From Chloroflexota bacterium (lineage in GTDB: Bacteria; Chloroflexota; Dehalococcoidia; Lucifugimonadales; UBA2985): DNA of 45,593 nt. The notes under the pieces were generated by a model, which made no database searches, was not told the DNA's origin, and was given only the letters and a program-made list of their open reading frames with translations. The position numbers were made by a program, and so were the translations under genes. Location of the stretch: contig JAQBZZ010000008.1 in the NCBI GenBank assembly GCA_027622595.1, positions 1-45,593 of the forward strand. Direction: 5' to 3'. This document shows, piece by piece, positions 25,284-33,246 of this stretch; the stretch's first letter is position 1; every line of letters starts with the position of its first letter.

Positions 25284-25336
25284 TCTCCCGCTCGTGGTGA
25301 GGCTGTCCGTGGTTGTCTAAAGAAGTGAGCGGGAGA
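25284..25336. repeat. Long-range inverted repeat, dispersed CCGCTCGTGGTG element
   Basis: TCTCCCGCTC at 25284-25293 pairs exactly with GAGCGGGAGA at 25327-25336. The inner sequence CCGCTCGTGGTG (25288-25299) recurs at 33023-33034 in another intergenic gap. This looks like a small dispersed non-coding repeat rather than a gene-specific structure. Confidence 0.45.
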
Positions 25337-25466
25337 TGGGACGGCCTTATGTATGCCCCTTATGAAACTGGCGCAGTTGAAATCCTCAACTATTTGAGTT
25401 ACCATAAAACGTGAATGAAAACACAATCGCCTTTTGGCCTATTTGTCAGGAGATCAGGGAGTAGCC

Positions 25467-25940
25467 ATGAGTGATGCCCAATCACACGACCAGCCGGAAC
25501 CCTATGCACTTCCAGAGCCCCTGGAAGAAAAATCTGTTCTTGCGCACCGTGGCAAGCTCTTCATAGCGGTTGGTGTATTTGTCCTCGCCTTGGGATACCT
25601 TGGGTTCACGGCCTTTCAGGGTGCCAGCGCCTACTATCTTACAGTGGGTGAACTCGTGGCCAAGGGGGACTCTGCTTACGATAAGAACCTGAGAGTCAAT
25701 GGCAAGCTGATTCCTGTTTCCTTTGAACGTGACGCCAGTGGGACACTCATCCACTTCTCTCTTACCGATGGCCTGGAAACTATAGATGCGGTGTACAACG
25801 GACTGGTGCCGGACCTGTTCTTCAACGAGCACTCCGAGATATTGCTGGAGGGCACGTACGACTCCAACGCCCTGTTCGACGCCCAGGCCATCATTGTCAA
25901 ATGCCCCTCGAAATATCAGGCTGCCGAAGAGACTACCTAG
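25467..25940 (+). CDS. ccmE: Cytochrome c maturation heme chaperone CcmE, Cys-type
   Basis: 157 aa from ATG with AGGGAG upstream; the track's TTG start 11 codons earlier lacks a site. One N-terminal transmembrane helix (LFIAVGVFVLALGYLGFTAF), then an OB-fold domain: YYLTVGELVAKG, NLRVNGKLIPVSF, FSLTDGLETIDAVYNGLVPD and ILLEGTYDSNALFDAQAIIV. In the classical protein heme is bound covalently by His in an HxxxY motif; here the same place reads CPSKY (Cys146, Tyr150), the CxxxY variant known from archaea and some bacteria. No other ccm gene is in the window. It should carry heme on the outer face of the membrane for delivery to apocytochromes. Confidence 0.85.
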   Translation: MSDAQSHDQPEPYALPEPLEEKSVLAHRGKLFIAVGVFVLALGYLGFTAFQGASAYYLTVGELVAKGDSAYDKNLRVNGKLIPVSFERDASGTLIHFSLTDGLETIDAVYNGLVPDLFFNEHSEILLEGTYDSNALFDAQAIIVKCPSKYQAAEETT

Positions 25941-26126
25941 TTCCCGATACGGGCGTTAGGCTTTTAAAGGGGGCGGCACCCTTCCTCAAACCCTTCTCTG
26001 TCGTATCTGCTGGCCAATGATGGCGTGGCATGCCAATTCGTATTCGTAAAAGGATGCCGTCGCCTGGGTTTGTGGTACGAGGTTTGAACCTCTCAAAGGC
26101 TGTGAGGCGGGAAAAAACCGCAGCTT

Positions 26127-26432
26127 CTAGCTACCGGCGTTGTGGGTGGTGTCTTTGGTATCCTCGGAGAACTGCTTCATGAGTCGTTGTTTCAAGTCTT
26201 CAGAAGCATTTTGGGAGGGAAGAGAGTTGAGGGTCTGGATAGTCGCTCTCAGGCTGGAGACAAAGGTTCCACAGCCCTTACACCGCTCGGTGTGATAGCT
26301 GAACTTCCACATGTCTTTGGGTCCCAGAGTGCCCTCCAGAAAATCCGACGACATCTGTCTCAGCTTCACGCACGACAGATCCTTGCTACCAAATGGAAGC
26401 AGATCCCAGAGCTTACCAGCCATACCGTTCAT
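26127..26432 (-). CDS. Putative zinc-finger anti-sigma factor
   Basis: 101 aa. The middle of the protein has the zinc anti-sigma (zf-HC2) arrangement: MSSDFLEGTL, then FSYHTERCKGCGTFVSSLRA, giving His-x3-Cys-x2-Cys. An additional Cys is in DLSCVKLRQM. No transmembrane helix is seen, so it would be a soluble, possibly redox- or zinc-responsive type. It is divergent from the ECF sigma gene 166 bp away rather than downstream of it, which is less usual. Weak ribosome site; ATG 26423 is an alternative start. Confidence 0.65.
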   Translation of the reverse strand: MNGMAGKLWDLLPFGSKDLSCVKLRQMSSDFLEGTLGPKDMWKFSYHTERCKGCGTFVSSLRATIQTLNSLPSQNASEDLKQRLMKQFSEDTKDTTHNAGS

Positions 26433-26502
26433 TCAACACTCTCATCACGAAGCTTACAATTATTACGCTTAATATTAAGAACGAATCCCTGCCAGGTCAA
26501 GC

Positions 26503-26532
26503 GTTTTCACCTAATGTGGAATCCTGTATAAT
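26503..26532 (+). promoter_or_regulatory. Promoter of the ECF sigma gene
   Basis: A perfect TATAAT (26527-26532) lies 66 bp before the sigma-factor ATG; the best -35 partner is TTTTCA (18-bp spacer), a partial match. The divergent anti-sigma gene shares this AT-rich gap (TACAATTATTACGCTTAATATTAAG). Confidence 0.45.
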
Positions 26533-26598
26533 TCGATGCATGTCACGGCAAGAGGATGCAAAATCTGGGCCAATGGTATCTGAGGGACTTAATTCAGT

Positions 26599-27129
26599 AT
26601 GAACCAGGATGACTTCCAGTCCATCGTTGAAGAGCACACGAATCTTGTGTACAACGTGGCCTATCGCATGATGAACAACGCACAGGATGCCGAGGACATC
26701 ACACAGGAAGCCTTCCTTTCTGCATATCGTAGCTGGGCCTCTTTCCGCGGGGGATCATCGGTTAGCACGTGGCTCTATCGTATTGCCGTTAATGCCTGTC
26801 TTATGCGGCTGCGTAAGGAAAAGCGTGCCAAGGCCTTGACCGACACGGGCTACAAGGACGTGGATGTAATAGACTGGACACCCGACCCCTCCGGCACTCC
26901 CGAGGAGCTTGCCATTAACTCAGAGTTGCGCGGGGAGATGGGCAAGGCCATTGCTTCCCTGCCTCCGGACCTCAGGGCCGCCGTGGTATTGCGGGACATC
27001 CAGGAGCTTTCCAATACCGAGGCAGCCGATGCCCTCGGCATTACCGTATCCTCCCTCAAGGCGCGGCTTCATCGTGGTAGGGTTCTCCTGCGTAAACAGC
27101 TTGAAAACTACGTGAAGACTCCTCGATAA
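26599..27129 (+). CDS. RNA polymerase ECF sigma factor
   Basis: 176 aa. Region 2: FQSIVEEHTNLVYNVAYRMM, NAQDAEDITQEAFLSAYRSW (2.2, 2.3) and VSTWLYRIAVNACLMRLRKE (2.4). After a linker, region 4: LPPDLRAAVVLRDIQELSNT, then EAADALGITVSSLKARLHRG (the 4.2 helix-turn-helix) with RGRVLLRKQLENY. Lengths and order are those of group-4 (ECF) factors. The target promoter and signal are unknown; the divergent zinc anti-sigma gene is the probable controller. A strong terminator follows. Confidence 0.93.
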   Translation: MNQDDFQSIVEEHTNLVYNVAYRMMNNAQDAEDITQEAFLSAYRSWASFRGGSSVSTWLYRIAVNACLMRLRKEKRAKALTDTGYKDVDVIDWTPDPSGTPEELAINSELRGEMGKAIASLPPDLRAAVVLRDIQELSNTEAADALGITVSSLKARLHRGRVLLRKQLENYVKTPR

Positions 27130-27190
27130 AGCAGACTTTTGGTGGGTGTTCACCGCGTTGTGGAACGTCTGAGGCTGCCAAGAACGAGAT

Positions 27191-27228
27191 AAGAAGAGCG
27201 CCCCTTATTGCCAAGGGGCGCTCTTCTT
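27191..27228. terminator. Bidirectional terminator between sigma factor and korB
   Basis: A 16-bp perfect inverted repeat AAGAAGAGCGCCCCTT / AAGGGGCGCTCTTCTT with a 6-base loop, A-rich on the left and T-rich on the right, lying between two convergent genes. A textbook factor-independent terminator for both strands. Confidence 0.9.
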
Positions 27229-27262
27229 TCATTCGAGAATCCGTCTTGTAGCGGCTGGTGGG

Positions 27263-28129
27263 CTAGATTTTGTAGGCCGCCAGCTGCTGGTCAAGGGACC
27301 TTGTGTTGGCTTTTTGCCTCATTGCCTCCACCCGCTGATCCAATGGCTCGGAGTCCGGCCTCTGGTATATGATACCAAGAGGGACACCGCTCTGTTGAAG
27401 CAGGCCATAAGCGGCCTGTCGATCAGAGGTATCATGGTCTTCAGGCACATCCCAAGCGATAGGCTCAATGCCTTTCTTCGCGTTTCCTTTCAGGACGTCA
27501 TAAGTGTCATTGTATGTGGTGCAGGGGGACTGTACGTGAACAATGGCAAACCCCGGGTGCTTCATGCCTTCATTAATGAGGTTGGCAAGCTCTCTGGTCT
27601 TGCTGGAGAAGCCCGAGGCTACAAAGCTGACCCCCAGGGTCAGATACAACTCCAGGGGGTTGATGGCGTTTTCCAGCTTCCCATAGGGAGTTGTAGGTGT
27701 AATCACACCTAGCTCAGTAGTGGGTGAACTCTGCCCCTTGGTCAGCCCATAAACACCGTTATCCATGACAATTGCGGTCACGTTCAGGTTCCTCTGCGCC
27801 TGAGGAGAGATATGTTCCCCACCTATGCTCAAGAAGTCGCCGTCTCCAGAAACCACAACCACATTCAGGTCTGGATTGGCCATCTTGATTCCAAATGCGA
27901 ACGGCAGTGTCCTACCGTGAAGGCCGTGCATACCAAAGGGTTGGTCACCATCCAGCAGGTGTACCAGGTTCCCGGAACAGCCAATGCCTGCAACCACCAC
28001 CGTATTGGCCATAGGCATCTCCAACTCTATGTTTCGCCTTTCTACCCCCAACTCCAATGCCCTTTTGACACCGAAGTCTCCGCAGCCGGGGCACCACTTG
28101 AAATCGTACTCGGGATTTTTCTTACTCAT
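27263..28129 (-). CDS. korB: 2-oxoacid:ferredoxin oxidoreductase beta subunit
   Basis: 288 aa, thiamine-diphosphate-binding half of a KorAB-type enzyme that oxidatively decarboxylates 2-oxoglutarate (or runs it in reverse) with ferredoxin. Motifs: FKWCPGCGDFGVKRAL, GIGCSGNLVHLL, HGRTLPFAFGIKMANPDLNV, GDGDFLSIGGEH and IVMDNGVYGLTKGQSSPTT (ThDP/Mg site). It overlaps korA by four bases (ATGA) and follows it in one operon. The substrate call rests on similarity to the Kor group and on citrate synthase being the divergent neighbour; pyruvate cannot be excluded. Confidence 0.93.
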   Translation of the reverse strand: MSKKNPEYDFKWCPGCGDFGVKRALELGVERRNIELEMPMANTVVVAGIGCSGNLVHLLDGDQPFGMHGLHGRTLPFAFGIKMANPDLNVVVVSGDGDFLSIGGEHISPQAQRNLNVTAIVMDNGVYGLTKGQSSPTTELGVITPTTPYGKLENAINPLELYLTLGVSFVASGFSSKTRELANLINEGMKHPGFAIVHVQSPCTTYNDTYDVLKGNAKKGIEPIAWDVPEDHDTSDRQAAYGLLQQSGVPLGIIYQRPDSEPLDQRVEAMRQKANTRSLDQQLAAYKI

Positions 28130-29841
28130 ACCTGCACCAGATCCTTCTTTTGGGCTTGCATTCTATCGCTTATCTTTTTGATGAGATCATTGACCTTGAA
28201 GGGCGTACCGGTGTACTGGGTAATGGACTCCGCCTTTACACCCTTGGCGCGTAGGAGGCTGGAGAACTGACCCAGGTAGTTCAACTCCGGTATCAGGACC
28301 AGTTCTTTCTTCCTGAGCTCTTCCAGCAGTTTTGGTGGTAGCGGGTTGAGCTGCATGGTGTAGTACCACCCAATCTTTTGCCCTTGCTTCATCATCTGGT
28401 CATAGGCCTCCCTGGTCGACCCCTTGGAGCCACCCCAGGTCATGACTGCTATTGGATCATCAGTGTTCTCACGTTCGTAGTTGTCGTCTTCCAGGAGCTT
28501 CAACTTGCCGAAGCGGCGCTCGGTCATCGTAACGTGACGACTGGCCAGGTGAGTGGTGTCTCCCATGCCGTCGTGCTCGCTGCCGTTGGCCACGTAGGCA
28601 CCGGGTCCTCCTGGTATTGGCATCGCCGATAGCTCAGCATCGGCGTAGCGCTCATACCCGTTCTGGCCCTGGTAGGTTTTCCTTCTCTCGTCCACCACTT
28701 TACTGAGGTCTGGTTTCGGGATGTTTTGCGCCTGCTCCGATAGAGCATGATCGCTGAGCAAAATCACTGGCCCCTGGTATCGCTCGGCCCAGTTGAGGGC
28801 CAGGGCGGCTCCATAGAAGCACTCCTCAACGGTGCCGACCGCAATAACGGGCATGCTGACGTCGCCGTGTGCAGGATGTATTGCAGCAAGCAGGTCTGAT
28901 TGTTCCACCTTTGTTGGCAGTCCCGTAGCGGGGCCACCTCTTTGCACATCCACTATCACCGCGGGAATCTCGGCCATCCACGCCATGCCGATCCCCTCGC
29001 TCATCAGACTGAATCCCGGCCCGGCGGTGGACGTCATGGACTTCTTCCCAGCGTAGCCTGCTCCGACTATCGAGATAATGGACTCTATTTCAGAGCTGGA
29101 CTGATAGACAAACTTGCCGGGTCCTGTCAGGTTCCGTTCCATGTATACGAGAATGGTCGTCGCCGGAGATATGGGATAGCCTATAAAGACATCCAGCCCG
29201 GCCGCTATGGCTCCAAGAGATATGGCGTCGTTACCCTTTATCATGATCTGCTCGCCCTCGGGTGGCTGCGGGTCTTCCAACTCGCCCAGGCTGAAGCCGC
29301 TTTTCTTGGCTTCCTCGGCTCCCAGGGAAAGGGCCAGTATATTGCCCTTGATGATCTCCTCGTCACCGGGGCGGCCGCGGGTGAATCTCTTCGTGACGAA
29401 CTCGGGCAGGTAGTGCTCCGGCATGTTTACCAGGTTGGCTATGGCACCCAGGATGACCATATTGGCGGCTCGCGTGTTCCCACTCGCTTTTGCCAACTCG
29501 TCTATCCGCATTCCGAAGCTTTTCCCATCTTCTTCCAACTGGAAATCTTCAGAGTTGTATATTATTACGCCGCCGTCTCTGACTTCGGACTGGTGGGTGT
29601 CGTATGCCGCGCGGTCAAAGGCCACCAACACATCCAGTTCATCGCCGTAGCTCAAGACAGGTTCAGTGGAGATCCGTGCCTGTGCGAAGGTTGGTCCCCC
29701 CATAATCTGAGACGGGAAGGTGACGTAGGTCTTTACGTGGTAACCCACTTGAGCGGTCACTTGAGCCAGCAACTCAGCCGAGGTCACAAGGCCGCCTCCA
29801 CCCTCACCCGCGAAGCGGACAACGAAGTCTTTATTACGCAT
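28126..29841 (-). CDS. korA: 2-oxoacid:ferredoxin oxidoreductase fused gamma-alpha subunit
   Basis: 571 aa. Residues ~5-180 are the gamma domain (VVRFAGEGGGGLVTSAELLA, TYVTFPSQIMGGPTFAQARI), followed by the alpha/pyrimidine-binding domain (LGAIAAGLDVFIGYPISPAT, IVGAGYAGKKSMTSTAGPGF, VDVQRGGPATGLPTKVEQSD) and the C-terminal domain II (VMTWGGSKGSTREAY, LIPELNYLGQFSSLLRAKGV). This gamma-alpha fusion with a separate beta is the KorAB arrangement and lacks a ferredoxin-like delta subunit. First gene of the korAB operon. A 332-aa antisense ORF in the track is a shadow. Confidence 0.94.
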   Translation of the reverse strand: MRNKDFVVRFAGEGGGGLVTSAELLAQVTAQVGYHVKTYVTFPSQIMGGPTFAQARISTEPVLSYGDELDVLVAFDRAAYDTHQSEVRDGGVIIYNSEDFQLEEDGKSFGMRIDELAKASGNTRAANMVILGAIANLVNMPEHYLPEFVTKRFTRGRPGDEEIIKGNILALSLGAEEAKKSGFSLGELEDPQPPEGEQIMIKGNDAISLGAIAAGLDVFIGYPISPATTILVYMERNLTGPGKFVYQSSSEIESIISIVGAGYAGKKSMTSTAGPGFSLMSEGIGMAWMAEIPAVIVDVQRGGPATGLPTKVEQSDLLAAIHPAHGDVSMPVIAVGTVEECFYGAALALNWAERYQGPVILLSDHALSEQAQNIPKPDLSKVVDERRKTYQGQNGYERYADAELSAMPIPGGPGAYVANGSEHDGMGDTTHLASRHVTMTERRFGKLKLLEDDNYERENTDDPIAVMTWGGSKGSTREAYDQMMKQGQKIGWYYTMQLNPLPPKLLEELRKKELVLIPELNYLGQFSSLLRAKGVKAESITQYTGTPFKVNDLIKKISDRMQAQKKDLVQV

Positions 29842-30199
29842 CTACTCCCTCTCCTGTGCTATCAGAATATCAGCTTGAACTGCACGACTAATGTCTAAGC
29901 ATTATGGGTGTTAGCTCGCGCCCGGACGCGAAGATTCCTTGTAATAGAGAAATAGCTGTAGGATAAGATAAAAATATTCCCCCTCCGCCCGCGTACCCCC
30001 TGGGATACTGTTATCGATCATAAGCAGAAGACCCACCCCTAACGCTGCGTGGAGTTTTGTGTCCCGCAGGCCTGTCTCCTTTTCCACATGTACTTTACTG
30101 TATCACTCACTTCTAATCGATGTCAATAACGTTTCACGACTGTTTACATCGTGGGAAATTTCACAAATCGTTACAATGGGCATGATGGAAATGCTTACA

Positions 30200-30229
30200 T
30201 TGACAACATCAGGGTGCGAAGCATATATT
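30200..30229 (+). promoter_or_regulatory. Strong consensus promoter far upstream of citrate synthase
   Basis: A perfect TTGACA (30200-30205), 18-bp spacer and TATATT (30224-30229). It points toward gltA, whose start is 289 bp further on, implying a long leader or an unseen short transcript. It sits within the ~680-bp non-coding interval 29842-30517, which holds no convincing gene (the 74-aa frame 30059-30283 has no ribosome site and overlaps this promoter). Confidence 0.55.
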
Positions 30230-30317
30230 TGCAGCAAGGTGCAGGGGTTAAGTTTGTGGAAAACGGTGGATGATGCCCTTTAGGGGAAGGAATCCCATTA
30301 TCCGCTTGATAGGCTAA

Positions 30318-30340
30318 AGTGATAGGTCTGTCCTATCACT
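30318..30340. promoter_or_regulatory. Operator-like dyad upstream of citrate synthase
   Basis: AGTGATAGG (30318-30326) and CCTATCACT (30332-30340) form a perfect 9-bp dyad with a 5-base centre, a size and symmetry expected of a dimeric regulator site. It lies between the two putative gltA promoters; as RNA from the upstream one it would also form a hairpin without a U-tract. Confidence 0.45.
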
Positions 30341-30359
30341 GCAATAGGGGACGCCGTCG

Positions 30360-30397
30360 TTGCATTATAGCTCGCATCCAGTATACTGCCAGTATAC
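30360..30397 (+). promoter_or_regulatory. Proximal promoter with tandem CCAGTATAC repeats
   Basis: CCAGTATAC occurs at 30378-30386 and again at 30389-30397 (11-bp period); the first contains TATACT, a fair -10, with TTGCAT 16 bp upstream. CAGTATACTG is itself a palindrome. The repeats may be operators overlapping the -10 element of gltA. Confidence 0.45.
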
Positions 30398-30517
30398 CGA
30401 TGGAAGCCACTGGGTACCTTCTAGGTGCCTTCTAAGAGAGGTGTGGGGAGCGGTGTTGCACAATGGATAACCTCGTTGGTCTTGAAGTCTTTGGACGAAA
30501 TTGCTAGGGGAGGCGAG

Positions 30518-31654
30518 ATGACAACGGAAATAGAGATTAAAAGAGGGCTACAGGGTGTCTACATTGACAAGACACAGTCCAGTTTCATTGACGGCAGCGC
30601 AGGGAAGCTGCTTTACCGTGGATATTCCATCCACGATTTGGCAGAAAAATCAACCTTTGAAGAGACCGTCTATCTGCTCCTATACGAGAAGCTTCCAAAC
30701 CAAAAAGAACTGAACGATTTCGACGCTTTACTCCGCGCAAATCGCTCCATTCCACCTGAGGTTATGCAGATCATAAAGTTGGTCAAGAATGCTCACCCAA
30801 TGGATGTCTTGCGCACCGCCGTGTCGGCGTTGGCCGCATACGACCCGGATGTAGCCGACAACTCCCTGGAGGCCACCCTACGTAAGGGCATCCGCATGAC
30901 GGCCCAGGCCCCTATCATCGTTACCGCTCATGCCCGCATCAAGGATGGAAAGGAACCGTTGGACCCGAATCCCAACCTGAACCAGGCTGCCAACTTCCTC
31001 TACATGCTCTTCGGCAAGGAGCCCACTCCGGCAGAGGCCCGTATCATGGAGAAGGATTTCATCCTTCACGCCGAGCACGGCATCAATGCCTCTGCCTTTG
31101 CCGCCCGGGTGGCGGCCAGCACCATTTCCGATCTCCACTCCGCCATTGTATCCGGTATCGGCACTCTGAAAGGCCCTGCACACGGTGGAGCGGCGGAAGA
31201 GGTAATGCAGATGGCGCTGGACATCGGGGAAGAGGATAATGCTGAGCAGTACACCCGTGACATCCTTGAACGCGGCGGCAGGATCATGGGCTTCGGTCAT
31301 CGAGTATATAAAGTCGAGGACCCCAGGGCGCAACACCTGCAGGTGGAATGTCAGACCCTGGGAGAACAGAAGGGACAGCCCAAGTGGTTCCGCATCCTAA
31401 GCAAGGTGGCAGAGGTAATGGAGCCCTATGCGTCCAGAGGAATCTGTCCCAACGTGGACTTCTGGGCGGGGTCTATGTATCATCTCATGGGCATTCCTAA
31501 GGAGATATTCATATCCATCTTTGCCATGGGACGTATCCCGGGCTGGACGGTGCAGGTTATGGAACAGTACTCCGACAACATCCTTCTGCGTCCTCTGCTC
31601 GTGTATGAGGGTCCCATGGACGTGGAGTACGTGCCCATCGATCAGCGCAAGTAG
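30518..31654 (+). CDS. gltA: Citrate synthase
   Basis: Condenses acetyl-CoA and oxaloacetate to citrate. I take the ATG of MTTEIEIKRGLQGVYIDKTQ (378 aa) with GGGGAGG upstream, not the track's start 31 codons earlier. Active-site residues: His in DFILHAEHGINASAF, His in GPAHGGAAEEVMQ and in GFGHRVYKVEDPRAQ, Asp in CPNVDFWAGSMYHLMGIP. Length and sequence place it in the short, Gram-positive/archaeal-type group that includes 2-methylcitrate synthases, so dual activity is possible. Divergent from korAB, consistent with joint control of an oxidative or reductive TCA segment. Confidence 0.94.
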   Translation: MTTEIEIKRGLQGVYIDKTQSSFIDGSAGKLLYRGYSIHDLAEKSTFEETVYLLLYEKLPNQKELNDFDALLRANRSIPPEVMQIIKLVKNAHPMDVLRTAVSALAAYDPDVADNSLEATLRKGIRMTAQAPIIVTAHARIKDGKEPLDPNPNLNQAANFLYMLFGKEPTPAEARIMEKDFILHAEHGINASAFAARVAASTISDLHSAIVSGIGTLKGPAHGGAAEEVMQMALDIGEEDNAEQYTRDILERGGRIMGFGHRVYKVEDPRAQHLQVECQTLGEQKGQPKWFRILSKVAEVMEPYASRGICPNVDFWAGSMYHLMGIPKEIFISIFAMGRIPGWTVQVMEQYSDNILLRPLLVYEGPMDVEYVPIDQRK

Positions 31655-31685
31655 CCTTAAACTCCATAACCGCGGGTTAATTTCC

Positions 31686-31721
31686 AAAGGGACGCTTCTC
31701 GGCGAGGCGTCCCTTTGCTTT
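31686..31721 (+). terminator. Terminator of gltA
   Basis: AAAGGGACGC pairs with GCGTCCCTTT (31686-31695 / 31707-31716), with an inner CTC/GAG pairing, followed by GCTTT. Located 31 bp after the gltA stop and before the midA-like gene. Confidence 0.75.
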
Positions 31722-31752
31722 ACGGGGAATTGACTCGCGTAGAGGAAATAAT

Positions 31753-32991
31753 ATGGCAGATGGAGTCGAGGGTCATATCAAGAAACTCATAGTTGAGCGC
31801 GGCAAGATTACCTTTGCCCGGTTCATGGAGATGGCCCTTTTCTCGCCCTACGGCGGCTACTATACCTCTAGCGAGCATCTCAATGAGAAGGACTACTACA
31901 CAGCGCCTGTAGCCCACCCTGCCTTTGGTGCCTTGCTGGCTCTTCAGTTGGAGCAGTTGTGGGAGCTGATGGGCTCGCCCACTCCCTTTTACGTGCTGGA
32001 GGTGGGTGCAGGTGGTGGTGTCCTGTCCAGGGATATTCTGGCATATTCATCCGGTCTACCCCGGGCGTTTTCAAATGCCCTGGAGTACATAGCCGTGGAC
32101 TACGACGCTCCTCCGGGTTATTTAAAGAATGTCCAACCTATCAAGGCCAGTGGTTTGCCATTCAGGGACATGGCGGGTTGCGTACTCTCCAACGAGCTCA
32201 TCGACGCTTTCCCCGTCCATCGCTTCGTGATACAAAACGGCCGTATCAACGAGGTCTACGTTGCTTTGGAGAGAGGTGAGTTTGCGGAAGTTCTCGACGA
32301 ACCTTCTACCCCGCGCTTGGAGCAACGGCTGTCTGGCCTTGGCCTTGATTTGCCAGAAGGGTTCCAGGGCGAGGTGAATCTGGCTATGGATGATTGGATG
32401 GAGGAGCTATCCCATGTGCTGAAACGAGGCCTGGTGCTCACCTTCGATTATGGACATACGGCCCAGACACTGTACGCTCCCGAGCGGTCTCGCGGCACAG
32501 TGCGCTGCTACTACAGGCACGTCCTGGAGGGCAATCCATACCGGCGAATAGGCCGTCAGGACATCACGGCCCACGTGGATTTTTCGTCCCTGATGCGCTC
32601 GGGGGAGCAGCACGGACTAACCTCGGTGGGTTTTGCCACACAGCGGGAGTTCCTCCAAAACCTGGGTCTTTCGAGATTCTTGGATTCCCTCGGCGGGAGG
32701 GAACTGACTCAAAAAGAACGAGACGCAAATCGAATGGGCATGCTGGAGCTGGTCAAGGCCGGTGAGATGGGCGACTTCAAAGTACTTTCCCAAGCAAAGG
32801 GTCTCGACCAAGCTATCAAACTGTTTGGTTTCGACCCAGACAGTCCTTTGAAACAGGTAGGGGCATCTCATGAGTTGCCCTTACCACAGGTCCCTCTTCT
32901 GTCGACGGAGCACCTTGACCTCATGGCAGGCCGTTATCCTCACCTCTCCTGGGAGTGGGAAGACATGTGGCCCTTTGGCAAGGAGGAGTGA
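31753..32991 (+). CDS. SAM-dependent methyltransferase of the MidA/NDUFAF7 family
   Basis: 412 aa. The N-terminus ITFARFMEMALFSPYGGYYT is the family signature (PF02636, formerly DUF185), followed by the SAM loop FYVLEVGAGGGVLSRDILAY, CVLSNELIDAFPVHRFV and GLVLTFDYGHTAQTLYAPER. In mitochondria NDUFAF7 dimethylates an arginine of a complex I subunit; bacterial members are uncharacterised. Complete length. It stands between gltA (with its terminator) and nadE, with a weak AGAGGAAAT ribosome site. No nuo gene is in the window to support a complex I role here. Confidence 0.9.
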   Translation: MADGVEGHIKKLIVERGKITFARFMEMALFSPYGGYYTSSEHLNEKDYYTAPVAHPAFGALLALQLEQLWELMGSPTPFYVLEVGAGGGVLSRDILAYSSGLPRAFSNALEYIAVDYDAPPGYLKNVQPIKASGLPFRDMAGCVLSNELIDAFPVHRFVIQNGRINEVYVALERGEFAEVLDEPSTPRLEQRLSGLGLDLPEGFQGEVNLAMDDWMEELSHVLKRGLVLTFDYGHTAQTLYAPERSRGTVRCYYRHVLEGNPYRRIGRQDITAHVDFSSLMRSGEQHGLTSVGFATQREFLQNLGLSRFLDSLGGRELTQKERDANRMGMLELVKAGEMGDFKVLSQAKGLDQAIKLFGFDPDSPLKQVGASHELPLPQVPLLSTEHLDLMAGRYPHLSWEWEDMWPFGKEE

Positions 32992-33246
32992 AGTTCGTAT
33001 ACCGAGAGGGGCGTAAGATTAACCGCTCGTGGTGTGGTTGAGCATCAGTAGGGGCATGCCCTCTCGTTCGGCTCGTAAAGACCATCTACTCAACCCGTCA
33101 GGGCCGCCGCCCTGAACTCGCAAAATGTGGTCAGACCAATGCTGCACCCGTAAATGTAGGCGCAGGACTAGTCCTGCTGCAGGGCGAACCCTGCCCTGCC
33201 TGCCCGTGTGCTATACTCTTGTCCAAAAGGCAAGGGAGCGATCACA
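32992..33246. repeat. Intergenic gap with palindromic repeats, copy 2, and nadE promoter
   Basis: No gene. It holds CCGCTCGTGGTG (33023-33034, also at 25288), the repeat AAATGTAGGCGCAGG, a perfect 16-bp palindrome GCAGGACTAGTCCTGC (33162-33177) and a hairpin GCAGGG-CGAA-CCCTGC (33179-33194), then CCCTGCC. The second set resembles the repeat between tsaE and tsaB. A TATACT at 33211-33216 is a likely -10 for nadE. Confidence 0.5.

Noticed and set aside
26079-26117. GAGGTT-TG-AACCTC and GCGG/CCGC repeats as a small RNA between ccmE and the anti-sigma gene
   Set aside because: Stems are short and no SRP, 6S or other known RNA signature is present.
28900-29898. 332-aa plus-strand ORF
   Set aside because: Antisense shadow of korA, which is complete and well conserved.
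30059-30283. 74-aa plus-strand ORF in the korA-gltA gap
   Set aside because: No ribosome site, rare start, unlikely composition, and it overlaps a near-consensus promoter.
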